Assembly: GCA_020284085.1 (NCBI GenBank)
Contig: JACEVL010000004.1
Coordinates: forward strand, 1,363,807-1,427,806
Direction: 5' to 3'
Source: Aporrectodea caliginosa
Lineage: Eukaryota; Annelida; Clitellata; Crassiclitellata; Lumbricidae
Length of the DNA: 64,000 nucleotides
Below are positions 1-11,479 of this stretch, piece by piece. The position numbers and the translations under genes are program-made. The number at the start of each line of letters is the position of its first letter. Position 1 is the stretch's first letter. The notes under the pieces were generated by a model. It saw only the letters and a list, made by a program, of their open reading frames with translations. It did no database searches and was not told the DNA's origin.

Positions 1-298
1 GGCTGAAAAGCCTGAATATATTCAGCCGTATCTAAGACCCGGCACCTAGGATTTGAGATCCGCCACCAAAAACAGTAGACCCGTCACCCAAATGTGCTTC
101 TGTTACAATAATCCACCTCACACCACATAATATTATTTTATGCTTATCCGAATGACGAATTAGCGAGTATTAATATCGGCTATGGATTCGCCAGAAAGGC
201 TAGAGTTTTATATTTGCAACGATTAGGAGATCCACCACCTCTGGATGAGAACTTTAGCCACTGTCCGATGACATATAACAGATCCGTGGCTGGGAAGG

Positions 299-3200
299 TT
301 AGACTGGAGTGTTTCTCTTATCAGGGCGAAAATGTGGTCTTCGTCTTTTTCCTGGGACAGCAGAATCTGATGTCAAAACGTTGTCCAGGTTCAACGAGGT
401 TATGAACTTAACACCTACAGTACACACACTATTAATAAGTCATTAACATTCACATGTCTGAACATTTTGCCTCACTGTTTACACCTAAAGTTCAGAGTTC
501 AGCATGATTGCACTATTATTACTGGATTTCAGTTGACTTTTTAACCTTTAATTTGGCGTTATATCAGTCATTTGTGTTTAAACAACGCAGACCTTAGGCT
601 ATAATTATGATAAGTCTTCCCTGACTATTTGAGTGCTTTAGCACTTTGTGCTACAGTAATGTAATGTAAAGACAATTCTATAGCATCGAAAATAGCAAGA
701 CGCTTCTAGAATACAGTGCAAGAACAACATTTTTACTTAAATAGCTAGATAACAATACAGACGTTGAGTGATACCAGTATATAACTACTCATTACGTATG
801 TAGTGTAGGTAGAAAATCGATAGAAAAACAAACAGAAATTATGAGAAGACTGGCCAACTGTTCTGGGAACATCTGTTATCCTAATTTGGTTAAGAGTTTC
901 ACTTTAATGATCATCAGTTGAAGCCTCATGCATTATGACAAACAGTGTTAGAAAAGTCGTTTGATGACATTGGCTAAGACTTGTCCAGTCGTTGAAGTGA
1001 AGCTGTTTTACCTAAATATTCGGTCATAGTCGTGAACAACCATATACTAGGATTACTTGCAAGACTTGACTTAAGCACAGGTGCAAGAGACTAGAGATCT
1101 TCCTTAGCTTGCACTATGTGACAAGCACAGAGTTGAATGGTAATCTTGGACTATAGCCTACCTCTAGCGGTCATATTCTGTATTGCTGCTTGTGTAGTTG
1201 AATCATCAATCGGCCAACTTGCATCTAAGACAACGTAAGTTTCGTATCCTAAAGCATAAGTCATCGTACATCTGTCATTAACTTATTAAAATAGCATCAC
1301 CAATAACAAACTAATACTACCACATCTACAATTCAACAACCACTACCACACCGCCCTTGTCAATGGCAAAATGCAAATTATTACAGTGTTGATTTAAAAG
1401 AATACAGATTATGACTACTATAGTGATCTATTGCAATCTCCAATTTCTGACCTTTCTGAAATTGTTAAGTCTCACCGAGTTTTCGAGCATCCAGAGAACT
1501 GTAAACGAAGCAGAAGTCCAGAAACAGACCCACCAGGAAGACTGTCTTAATGCCTCGCTCACTGAGCTTTTCATGAAGATCTGTCTGCGTAAAACCTCCA
1601 TTGTCGAAGAAGGCTGAATAGGATTCAACCTATAAAGGAACAAACAGATGCTACAAACTCCTGATCAAAATCTGTCGTATTAGAATATACAATTAATTAT
1701 TCTAACTGAATACACAATTAATAATTAGAATAAAAAACTCTCAGATTTTCTATAATCCAAAATTCAAATCTTAGTGGCTGGAATGAAAAAGCCTGGAAAT
1801 TACCTTCTGGACACGGAGAAGTCAAAATAGGTAGAAAATAAAAAAAACTACTAGCAGCAAACATCAAGATAGACATCAAACCTCACAGTGCTGACCGTTT
1901 CGTATGACTACATCCGATTTTTTCTGTATCAGGTCTTTATGAAAACCTGCATCATCTGTGTTTTCAATGCAGTGGTCCGTCCAGAGTTTCTGTGGCAATA
2001 CGAAAGTCTTCTCATCACGTGTAGTGCAGTCGACTGCGTAGCTGGCTTGTGTAATTTCACTTTTACACAGTTCACCTGCAATGTAATGTGTGCTAGGGTG
2101 AAACCAATATCTATATCAGGTGAATATGGCAAGATCAATTTGTGCCATAAATTGAGAAACTTTCATTTATCTGTGGATTAGAGGACATGCCCCACCCAAT
2201 ATCTGATTTTGGTATGACAATGATTATATGGGTATATTTCACAACCGGAGGCAAATTCAGAAATAGAATTAGAGAAAAAAGTCATGAAAAATATAATAAT
2301 TCTTACACAAATATTTGCATGGCAGTGCAGAAGCATACTTAATATTCAGCAGAGCTTAAATTTGACTGATTTGGCCTAATTTTTCATTTTAGTTTTTTTA
2401 CTATGTGTAACACATACAACTTTGATTCCTAAATATTCACAACTCCGTTACGTAATAAATACACATTACAACATGCCACCACTGTTTATAATTAGTGAGC
2501 AATTAGTATTAAGTGTGCATTAAATTATTACACAGCAAAATAAATTATTATGACGATAAATTGTCTACATGTACCATTAAATAAATTCATTTTAATAGAA
2601 AAATAAAGTAACGGAGTTGTAGTAACGGAGTTGTAATATATTCATAATTAGGTCAACACGTTTACCGAGCGAGTTAAGATATAAAAAATAATTAGTTTAT
2701 AGTGGTGAGTTTCAATATTATTTTTGAAAGAAAAAAATTATGTATATACGCAAAATGCAATAATTACAGTCACGGAGTTGTAAATCTTTTTTATACTATA
2801 ACATTACCGGATAAATTTTCGAAAATTGTCAACAGAAGCAAACATCCATATTGATTTCTTTGGTAAAATCAATGCAGAAATGTTCCCTGCTATCGAAGAT
2901 GTCAATTCAAAAAAATTGAGTTTTCAATTTATTTCATAGATGGCAGAAACCCATTCGTAACGGTTTTACACTTTGTGTATGCCGCAGAAAGGAGAAGACG
3001 GAAATTTATCTAATTTGCCTCCTGTTTTGAAATATACCCATATCTCCATAACGATTATGCTTTCTCCCATAACACAGCTAAATTGCGCCGGATAATACTA
3101 ACGTCAGCACCGAAGACTTGCAATCCGGATCCACTACTCCCACCGTTCCTCCTCCAGGAAAAATTTGAAACTCTTCCGACATTTTCACAGTTCTGTTCAA

Positions 3201-4347
3201 TCTCTCCCTTCAGGAGGGAGTCCTCCCTGGAAGAGGTCCATTCTCGTCCCTGGGCCCAAGGCTGGTGGACTTGTTGCTGCTGAGCCAATCAACTTAAGGC
3301 CTATATAGTGAACGTTACATGTTTTCTAAGATTATTGAGAAGGTCGCTGCTGTACAGCTTGTGCATTGTCTTGACAAAAACAGCCTTGTCGCAACTTTCC
3401 AGTCAGGTATCCGTAAGGACTTCTGCACATAAACTTTGTTCGTCCGTCTCCTCTCCCACACCTACGGGGTCACTGGTGGATCCCAGGTCATCCTCCTCGC
3501 ACTGTTTTATATAAGGGCTGCATTTGACACTGTCGATCACGACATCCTCTTGCAGCGCTTATCGATTTTCTTTGGCCTCTCTTGCAACGTCCATGATTTG
3601 CTTACTTCCATTCTGCAAGATCGCTCCTTCATGGTGGTCTATGGATCTACTAGCTCCCTGCTCCAGTTGGATTGCCCCAGCGCTCCGCTCTTGGCCCACT
3701 CCCGTGTATAATTTAATTTACACTGCCGACATGGGGTCGCTGCTGACAGCTGGGGACATCCTTAGCTAGTCCTATAGGCTGACGACCTGCAAGCTGTCCG
3801 GCCGTCCAGGTCGACTCCGCGGTGGAAACAATGAGCCGGACCATGGCATGGAGGATCTGCAGGCCTGGATGTCCTCATACATCCTGCAGTCTAACCCGGC
3901 TGAGACTCAGTTTATCGGGATTGTGACAGCTTTCCAAAACAGACCAGTCTCCCTTGCCTTAAAATACCTACAATTCACCTTTTCAACCACAGTCGGGGAT
4001 TTTGGAGTTATCCTAGATCAGGAACTCACATCTATGCGGCTAAATCAACGTTCTTTAATACTGGAACATGCATTTTCTGCAACTGAGTCGAGCACTGCAA
4101 TACTACAGTACGTCACAGAAAATCAAGCACCTTAGTTTTGTGCACAAACCTTTGACCATAAATTGATAGATTGCATCACAGATCTAAGATGTTTTTGTTC
4201 AAGAAAGGTGACATCTGATTCATAGTAACTTTACAGAATACATCATTCTCAAACTGTACACTTTCACAGAATATATCATACACATTGTGCAATAGACCAG
4301 ATTGTATATCTATAAATATAATATTTGTAATAGAAGTAAATGCAAGA

Positions 4348-4391
<44 letters not shown>

Positions 4392-4687
4392 GTACTCAGA
4401 TAGGTTAAATCAATCGTGTCAAAGAGCGTTTGATTTGCATGTGATGATGCAAATGACACATGATTGTCACAGTGCCAATCCGATACCAAGGCCACGAGAC
4501 TGAAATGCTTTTCATAGTTTTGGCGGATCTTGTTTATGACTGGAATAACGTCCTCTGCGTGTTCAACTGCAAGGGTTCCATTTCCAATGAAGCAGTTTTG
4601 TATATGGATGATCACAAGCGCTTGACTGGAAAGAACAGCTGGACAGTTCCAGAGCACAAGTGAGAGGATGCAGACTGATTTCAGCAT
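299..4687 (-). CDS. Secreted isochorismatase/nicotinamidase-family protein, 5 exons, likely catalytically altered
   Basis: Five exons join in phase: 4390-4687, 1882-2075, 1476-1629, 1162-1248 and 299-414, all with GT/AG borders, giving 849 nt and 282 residues. Residues 1-21 look like a signal peptide, so the product is probably secreted. Family hallmarks in order are QALVIIHIQNCF (about 22-33), the metal-site run SDWHCDNHVSF with D70, H72 and H76, LWTDHC (131-135), ESYSAFFDNGG, GLFLDFC with Cys204, and GYETYVVLDA. In this fold the catalytic triad is Asp-Lys-Cys. Here the Asp of the usual D-x-Q-N motif is His28 and the usual KG lysine is Asn159; only Cys204 remains. The start codon directly follows a strong acceptor (TTTCTGTTGCAG), so an upstream 5'UTR exon is likely. 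The family assignment is seen in the sequence; loss of hydrolase activity is inferred. Confidence 0.83.
415..1161. other. Intron 4 of the isochorismatase-like gene
   Basis: AT-rich DNA between exons 4 and 5. I see no further coding exon or recognisable transposon. Confidence 0.6.
3300..4140 (+). pseudogene. Decayed L2/CR1-type LINE reverse transcriptase fragment
   Basis: Reading across frames gives the order typical of CR1/L2-like reverse transcriptases: a FSKIIEKV-type segment near 3320, an AAFDTVDHDILLQRL block near 3510-3560, DRSFMVVYGSTSS near 3625-3655, a YTADMGSLLTAGD block near 3720-3760, and MEDLQAWMSS near 3848. The frame changes several times and the GVPQGS motif is degraded, so this is a dead copy. 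It lies antisense within intron 1 of the isochorismatase-like gene. Confidence 0.7.
4350..4388. repeat. (TA)n microsatellite at a splice donor
   Basis: An uninterrupted AT/TA run that begins within the donor site of exon 1 of the minus-strand gene (donor sequence GTATATAT). Confidence 0.9.
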
Positions 4688-4699
4688 CTGCAACAGAAA

Positions 4700-5096
4700 T
4701 GCATCATATAGTGTTTTACCTTGTACATGTATAGGCTACATTGTGTTAGTTAAACCTTAGAAGTTACAGATGATGACTGTAATGAGATCTGAAAGGTCGG
4801 ATTGATAGTTTTAAAATCATATACACGTAAATTTTCATTATTTATTTAATTAATGGCACATGTTATTGTTTCGTTCTATTCATTGTTCCTATAGAAAGTT
4901 TTGCCAGCCATTCCGGTTACTTAGGTATTTTGCGTCAGAATGTTGATCGAGTTTCATTCTCGGAATTTAAGGCGTGACTGTGATAAGGTGCAACCTGAGG
5001 GACAAGATTGCTTGACGTTCTATGCCTAAAATGAGCCTCAGATATAGAAGATTCGTAAGCAAACGAAGGACACTTATAGCTTGCATCATTGGTATA
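4700..5096. other. Upstream flank of the isochorismatase-like gene
   Basis: AT-rich region upstream of the minus-strand start codon. It probably holds a 5'UTR intron because an acceptor abuts the ATG. I see no clear core promoter. Confidence 0.4.
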
Positions 5097-5549
5097 GGGG
5101 CCGTCCATAAATGACGTCACGCTATTTTGGCCGATTTTTGACCCCCCCCCCTCGTCACACTTCGTCACAAAAAGTAAGACCCCCTCTGAAAATGACGTCA
5201 CAAAGCTCTGACCCCCCCTAAAACCAATTTCCATGGCGAAGCAAAATGCTCCTTCATGGAACAAATAGTGAAAGCATGAATACTTTAAAATCTAAAGGTG
5301 ACCAAATATTGAAATAATTAGAAAATTATTAATAATGGTGCCCGTATACATTAAAATAATAAAATAATAACGAAAATTTCATCCTCAAAATTAGTGCTGT
5401 TATTACTAAAATTAAATTGTTGTTAATTGTTAAATTTAATAACATAGACCTGGTGTGACGTCACACTACTCAGACCCCCCACCTTCATGTCACACATCGT
5501 CACAAATTTCCGACCCCCTCCCCCTAGGTGCGTGACGTCATTTAGCTAC
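5097..5549. mobile_element. GGGGCCGTCCATAAA-type MITE, diverged copy
   Basis: The left end GGGGCCGTCCATAAA is followed by GACGTCACGC, then AT-rich DNA with CCCCC-TCGTCACA blocks, and closes with GTGCGTGACGTCATTTA in inverted orientation. The final GGACGGCCCC of the right end is missing. The same family has a complete copy at 54074-54571. Confidence 0.6.
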
Positions 5550-5647
5550 TCAAAAGATTACAATTTCTGTGACCTCCAAAAAGGAAAAATACGGATCGGG
5601 ACGCGGGACTGTAATGAGATTTGACGCGTTTGGAGGGGAACAGGTCG

Positions 5648-6528
5648 CAGTGTTGTATCAATTACATTGCAAATATTATTCAATTACAATTGCTATTACA
5701 TGCTTGTAAATGTATTTGAATTACAATTGCAATTACTTGATTGTGAAAGTAATTGAATTACAATTACATTGATTGTAATTCAATTACCAATTACTTTTCA
5801 ATTATTACTTTAAAATTGTCAAATGATTTAGAATTTTTTATATAACTTTTAATTTACTCTATCTTTAAAGTAAAATATCCAATGGGCCAATGTCCAGTAA
5901 AAGGAAATCTACATTCAATTGCACTGTAGTCTGTAAGTTTGTCAAGTATCCGAAATACGGTTATAATAATATTGTGATCCATTAAAACAAGTAACAATAG
6001 AGTTTATAGATTTCAAGAGTAAAAAAAAATGATAGTCTGTTAGTGGATCGCGCCTGGGTGAGTCAATGTTTCCAGCAGTGCTGAAGAGACGTTCAACTGG
6101 AGCTGAAAATGGAAGCTCTGTTATCTGTGGGCAGCCGCAGTAGGCTAGTTAAGAATGAGTGCATGACTGCATGGATACTTGGATAGTCTGACAGTGATAG
6201 TCAGCCCTTCCCTTTGGGTCTATCAAAGTGTACTGTAAGATTGTAAGAGGGGTGTAAGGATAGAATAATGTTGACAATTATGTTGTCATGCAGTCATAAT
6301 GCAGAGGGTTTATTCAATTAAAGTAGTGGCCCGTGTCAACCCTGCATCTGGCTGACTTTATCAAAGTAATTCGTAATTTACACTTCATTCAATTACAAAT
6401 TATATTGTAATTGAAATACAATTACAATTACTGGACTCAAAATGTAATTCAATTTCAATTACAATCACCGAACTTGTAATTCAATTACTTAATTGAATTA
6501 CATGTATTGCAATTACTGAACAACACTG
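5648..6528. mobile_element. hAT-type element with remnant transposase
   Basis: The ends are CAGTGTTGT and ACAACACTG, flanked by an 8-bp target duplication with one mismatch (ACAGGTCG at 5640-5647, ACATGTCG at 6529-6536). Both subterminal regions are degenerate arrays of ATTACAATTG-like words. The middle carries the C-terminal end of a hAT transposase. Confidence 0.8.
6046..6134 (-). pseudogene. hAT transposase C-terminal (dimerization) fragment
   Basis: The minus strand reads ITELPFSAPVERLFSTAGN, then IDSPRR. This matches the conserved SAPVERLFSxAG block near the C terminus of hAT transposases. No upstream catalytic region is recognisable, so only this tail survives. Confidence 0.75.
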
Positions 6529-6536
6529 ACATGTCG

Positions 6537-6600
6537 ATAGTCCGAAGGTTCGATAGTCCGAAGGTTCCATAATCCGAAGGTTCGAAAGTCCGAAGATCCT
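6537..6600. repeat. Short tandem repeat, about 16-bp unit
   Basis: Four imperfect copies of a GATAGTCCGAAGGTTC unit directly abut the right target duplication of the hAT element. Confidence 0.8.
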
Positions 6601-7346
6601 ATGGAAAATAGTTTTATTTCGGTTGGCCATTTTGGAAAATGGCTGCCAATTTCGTGTAGATAAGTGTTGTTTGCAATTAATTATATTGGAATCCTTGCCC
6701 CTAAATATGTAGCCTATGTTTAGACACCAAGATCACGCTTCTAAGTGAATTAGAAGCTGAGATATTGAACAATATGTATTTGTGTAAGCCATTTTTTTAA
6801 ATGGCAGCCATAGCCGCTATAGGCCTGTGAAAATTTTTTTCCGGGCTTTTTGGACTCGCCTACCCACGCACTATCTGGAACCAAAGGGGCGCTTTGGTTA
6901 CCAGATGTGAAACTTTTTCAGCTACCGTACTATTAATAAACGTTCCACTAAAAGCTAAAGCGCTGTATCGTCACTGTAAGGCGCTGAAACAAGAAGCTGG
7001 CCTAACGGGGTTATTATTATTATTTTTAATGCCCCGAGGTATACAGGATCCCTCAGGGACTTAGATATTACTAGCTGTTGTAATTGTTGTCTGGAGATGA
7101 CCCTACTCGTCGGAGACCTGGTTGGCGAAAGTGCCTCGGAATGCGATTGCGCTATAGCGTTGTATCGTTAAAGAGATAAGCTTACGCTGGTAAAGTAATG
7201 ACGTTTCACGTGGGTCCCCAGTGACCGCAATGTTTTTTTTCTAGGTCAGAGAGAAAGGCCTGGCCTTCGTGGTTTATCGGACCCATGGTCTGGAATGCCA
7301 GCGGAATGAAGAAGTGCGTAGCAGATGGCGGTTGATATTTTTCATG
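6601..7346. other. Unassigned DNA left of the ACE-like exons
   Basis: Searched by eye on the minus strand for further peptidase M2 exons; none found. A CCCCGAGGTATACAGGATC segment near 7031 and short TTA runs are the only notable items. Confidence 0.4.
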
Positions 7347-7350
7347 TTTG

Positions 7351-7436
<86 letters not shown>
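7347..7436. repeat. (TTA)n microsatellite
   Basis: About 30 uninterrupted TTA triplets. The long leucine or tyrosine frames across it are artefacts. Confidence 0.97.
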
Positions 7437-7437
<1 letters not shown>

Positions 7438-7713
7438 ATTATTATTCAATATTTATTTAGTCTTATTCGTTCATTCATCTCACATATAAGATTGATTGAG
7501 AGACAACAGATAGAGTTATGTTGGAGGTGGTGGTCATGATGACGACGATTACGATAATATAATAACGAATGATGAAAATGATGAGAAGGACTATGATGAT
7601 GATGACTATGCTGATGAGTAGGCCTACGACTATGGTGATAATGACGAGTATGATGTCAATGATGACGATAGTGATAGCAGGAATTTCTTTAGTAAATGTT
7701 AGTATTTCCTAAC

Positions 7714-10699
7714 CGCTGCTATTTCGTTGTCCGACAAAGGTGAGCAGTCCAACAAAATCCTTCGGAACCGTCTAGTGAGATTCGTATCAGTGAAGTTCTT
7801 CCAGTCGAAGAGTGAAGCATTCTTGCAGGCTTCCTTCTCGAACTGCGCCACGCGTAGACTGGCCGCACTCTGTCGCGGTTGAATAAATTGCCTTAACTAA
7901 ATTTCAGTTGAATCAAGGACAATTCACTATATTGTGGTTGAATAACCAGCAATTCACTCACAAAGAGAGAATAAACAGCGATCAGTTGCGGTTGAACGAA
8001 AGGCTATTCATTATGTTATGGTCGAGTGCGCAGTAATACGGTCAGTTCATGAGGAATCAACAGCAATTGGTTGTGAAAGGGTGAACAGCGGTTCATTATG
8101 TTATGGTTGAATAATTATGTTCAATTTGCTACGACGACAGTAGTAGAATTACGAAATAGTTTGCCTAGGATGTTGTAAAGAGACCGTCCGAAGATTTGCA
8201 ATTGTGTATTCCCGTCAAGTTGAAGTGTACGTCACGAAAATTATGCTTTTCAAAACACTCGAAGCCTCTGTTCTGTTCTGTTATGTTATGTTATGTTCTA
8301 CGACTCCGTCTGCAATGTTGGAATAAACAGAAATTCACTCTGTTATGATCGATAGATTCTTCAAGAAAATGCTACGCCACCACTTAATCAATGACTGTAA
8401 TTAACCTAGCTTGCCAGTAAGACTATCTTGTTTTATCTAGGTAAGACAAGAAAGCTACATGTTATGCTACTCATGACTATTCAACTTAACCTTGGTTTAC
8501 TGTTAATTTTGATGTTAATTGGCTTTGTTTTTATAAATATAACATTCATCTAGGTGTCCCTAGTTACCGGGATCTAGATCCCTTCTGGGCCTCCTATTGT
8601 GGCGTTTATAATCAGAACCTGGAAAATTGTATACTTGTATATCTTGAAACGGTGGCAATAAACCTTTTTGACTTATTGATTGATTGATTGAATCCTCTGT
8701 CCGCGTCTGCGAAAGATAGACATGCATTGAACGATTAATTAAATTTACTTTGCCGTATACCTTCACTTACCTCACCTAACGTTAACAATAATTACACTGG
8801 TCAACAAATAAAAACTTTTTTTTCGTAACATTGGTCGAATGGCTGTTTTTATACTAATTTTGGGGTGCTGAATCCAAATACGGCCATTAAAATCCTGCAG
8901 CACGCACCGTTTGTTTTGTTATAGCCCTTATGATATAGCTGTTAAGAATAAAAATATGGGTTTCCAAAGAGTTACAATCATTATGATTGTTCTCATAAAA
9001 TTGCATTTTTTCATGATTTGTTTTACAAACATCATGTTTACCGACTATTTTAAAGTTGACATATACACATTTTCAATAATAATAATGAAAAACATGAAAA
9101 AGATTACTCTTTTGCACAGTTACACCTGCCAGCTGTTCATATCTTCCTTTTATGTTGTTGTATTCTTGACAGCTATATCATAAGTCCTATAACCAAAATA
9201 CGGTACGTGCTGCAGAATTTTAATGGCCGTATTTGGATTCAGCACCCCAAAATTAGTATAGAAACAGCCATTTGACCAATGTTACGAAAAAAGTTTCTAT
9301 TTGTTGACCAGTGAATTATGAGCAATTAAAGAATCTCTACAAAAATGACAGTTATTTGACTAAAAATGACCTATAACATAAAAATGTGACATGGTGGAAT
9401 TATTATAGATCTGAAATCAGCAGCCAAAAATTAATGAAAGGCAGCCAACACAGTTCATGTTATAAAACCCTTCTATAACAATTATGAGCAATTAACGAAT
9501 CTCTACAAAAATGACATTTATTTGACTAAAAATGACCACAATTAATGTTATAACATAAAAATGTGACATGATGGAATTTTTAGAGCCCAGATCTGAAATC
9601 AGCAGCCCAAAATGAGTAAAAGGCAGCCAACACAATTAATGTTATAGAAACTTTCTATAATAATTATGAGCAATTAAAGAATCTCTACAAAAATGACATT
9701 TATTTGACTAAAAAATGACCTATAACACAAAAATGTGATGTGCTGGCCATTTTTACAGCCCAGATCTGAAATCAGCAGCCAAAAATGAGTAAAAGGCAGC
9801 CAACACAGTTCATGTTATAAAAATCCTTTTATAAAATGAACATTTTAAAATCTCTACAAAGATGACATTTATTTGACTAAAAATTACCTATAACAAAAAA
9901 AATGTGACGTGGTGGCCTTTTTTGCAGCTCAGATCTGAAATCAGCACCCAAAACTGAGTAAAGGCAGCCAACATAGTTCATGTTGCCGAAACCTTGTTGA
10001 CTTGTGTTATCATGCCCACTCGGCCGTCTGATCACCTCCTCAGAGGACTTTTTTTAATTTCGTTTATGATTGCAATATACCATGCGACCTCGATCGCACG
10101 ACCGTTGGCTACCTCTTGCAGATAATCTACAGCGCAAGTCTTTACAGTTAGAATGCTGTTCTGTATTGACATGTATTATTAAGACATGTGTTAACCAGAG
10201 TGAGGATGTGCAATTGGTTTAATAAAGAATGTACTTATTTACTTACTTACCTTCTAACCTTGTCTGACCTTACCTTGTGCCTTACCTTGTGCCTTACCTT
10301 GTCTTACATTATCCTGGTCGTTAGATTTACCTTACCTTACAGTTTGGTCATTAGAAAGTGGCGCTCAGTAAATCCATAATAATAATAATAATTAATTATT
10401 ATTTCATATTTTTAATAATAATAAAAAATTAATGACGGCTGCGATATGTATGTAAAACGCATCTTTGAAAAGAGATCAAAATCTACCAAGAGGTCACTAT
10501 TCTCCTTTGTGATGTTGGTTTTGTAGTTCCACGACACATATGCGGCTTCGATATACACCTTCACTCTGTTCCCGTCAAACTCCTGAAGCCATTGCTTTGC
10601 CAGCTTCTCATCAGTAAACTTCTCATCGCTCAATTGTTGTCCCCAGGTGGAGTCTAAGACTCCGAAAAGGATAACGACGAAAGTCACCGAGCAAAACAT
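7714..10699 (-). CDS. Angiotensin-converting-enzyme-like peptidase (M2), first two coding exons
   Basis: Exon 1 is 10487-10699 (71 codons) and exon 2 is 7714-7869 (52 codons); both borders are phase 0. The protein starts with a hydrophobic signal peptide (MFCSVTFVVILFGVLDSTWG). It continues KQWLQEFDGNRVKVYIEAAY and SWNYKTNIT, the conserved N-terminal part of ACE-family peptidases, then EACKNASLFDWKNFTD in exon 2. ACE enzymes are secreted or membrane-tethered zinc dipeptidyl carboxypeptidases; the zinc motif HExxH lies far downstream and is not in this window. The exon 2 donor (GCG/GTTAGG) is weak and could be placed differently. Further exons should lie to the left, yet the next 7 kb hold none and contain another gene. 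The locus may be truncated, or the isochorismatase-like gene may sit inside a long ACE intron. Confidence 0.75.
8560..8700 (+). repeat. Retroposon-like tail with (TTGA)n end
   Basis: A GC-balanced block runs into CAATAAACCTTTTTGACTTA and then TTGA repeats, the look of a SINE or LINE 3' end. It lies in the ACE intron. The family is not recognised. Confidence 0.35.
8795..9313. mobile_element. MITE with 118-bp TIRs starting CACTGGTCAAC
   Basis: Two near-identical inverted arms (about 8795-8912 and 9196-9313) begin CACTGGTCAACAAATA and continue through GGGGTGCTGAATCCAAATAC. A perfect 5-bp duplication AATTA flanks the element (8790-8794 and 9314-9318). The core of about 280 bp is AT-rich and not clearly coding. 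A 5-bp duplication with CAC termini would fit Transib-like elements, but the superfamily is not proven. Confidence 0.85.
9316..9995. repeat. Tandem repeat, about 165-180-bp period, four copies
   Basis: Units start with TTATGAGCAATTAA near 9316, 9482 and 9663, with a diverged fourth near 9835. Each holds AATCTCTACAAAAATGACA, then ATCTGAAATCAGCAG and AGGCAGCCAACACA. The array begins exactly at the right target duplication of the MITE. Confidence 0.85.
10140..10260 (+). repeat. Retroposon-like tail with (TTAC)n end
   Basis: AATAAAGAATGTACTTATTT followed by TTAC repeats suggests the 3' tail of a short retroposon. The family is not identified. Confidence 0.3.
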
Positions 10700-10810
10700 C
10701 GCTAGAGGGCGGAAGACAAAACGTAAATTTGTCTTCAACCAAACGCAGACTTCAGAGGAATCGAGTTTGTCTGAAATCCTGAACCGATTAAGGAGACCGA
10801 AGTCTCTACG

Positions 10811-10818
10811 TTTATAAA
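10811..10818 (-). promoter_or_regulatory. TATA box of the ACE-like gene
   Basis: The minus strand reads CTTTATAAACG about 112 nt before the ATG at 10699. This places a start site near 10780 and a 5'UTR of about 80 nt. Prediction from motif and position only. Confidence 0.5.
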
Positions 10819-11229
10819 GATTGCAAGCGAAATAGCTAGCGTGGGATGAGACATGTAGAACATCTGGCAAACGAAATGAAATATCTCTTGTTTTTACAGG
10901 ATACGCTTATCTCCCATACAGACATCGAGAATAAACGGATTATTGTTGAGATTTCAATCGGATGCCGTCACAGTTCACAAATAGCGTTGCACCATGATAT
11001 TCTGTTTGCTTCTCGTAGTTATTGCTATTAGTATCATGGTTATTTTATTGTAAATTCATATAGCGCCGCTTCAAGAGAGAAATCAGAGGCACTCCAGTTT
11101 CGAAAATAGCAAACCTTCTATGCTTGACGGCGGAAGCCGGGTCGGCTGGATACTAATTGCTATTGTTATTATACGTAAGGTACACATGTACTATTCTTGT
11201 GTTCCTCAGCAATTAAAACATTGTGTAGG

Positions 11230-11440
11230 GGTGTGTATGACTCACACACAGAAAACTAAGAGAGGAATAGATGGAAGACACACAGAGACAGCCGGACAGA
11301 CACATGCATTGACATGCAGACACAGACAGAGGCAGAGAGAAGGACACAGACAGACGACAGAGCGAGAGGGACACAGTCAGACAAACGGTCAGACAGACAG
11401 ACGGACAGACAGACAGAGGCAGAGAGGAAAGGCAGAGACC
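11230..11440. repeat. CAGA/GACA-rich microsatellite region
   Basis: Degenerate ACAGACAGAC runs with CACACAGA blocks. The frames over it are low-complexity and not genes. Confidence 0.85.
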
Positions 11441-11479
11441 TGTGCTGTGCGTGGACGTGCAGGAATGCTCTATCGTGCG

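Larger units (their letters stand above)
2076..4389. other. Intron 1 of the isochorismatase-like gene
   Basis: A 2.3-kb intron. The left half is AT-rich and unannotated, with short direct repeats of an ACGGAGTTGTA word near 2440-2790. The right half holds a decayed LINE fragment. The splice donor at 4389/4388 opens directly into a TA-dinucleotide run. Confidence 0.65.

Noticed and set aside
7269..7539. Poly-leucine and poly-tyrosine frames
   Set aside because: They translate the TTA microsatellite. The same holds at 13.4-14.1 and 43.4-43.7 kb.
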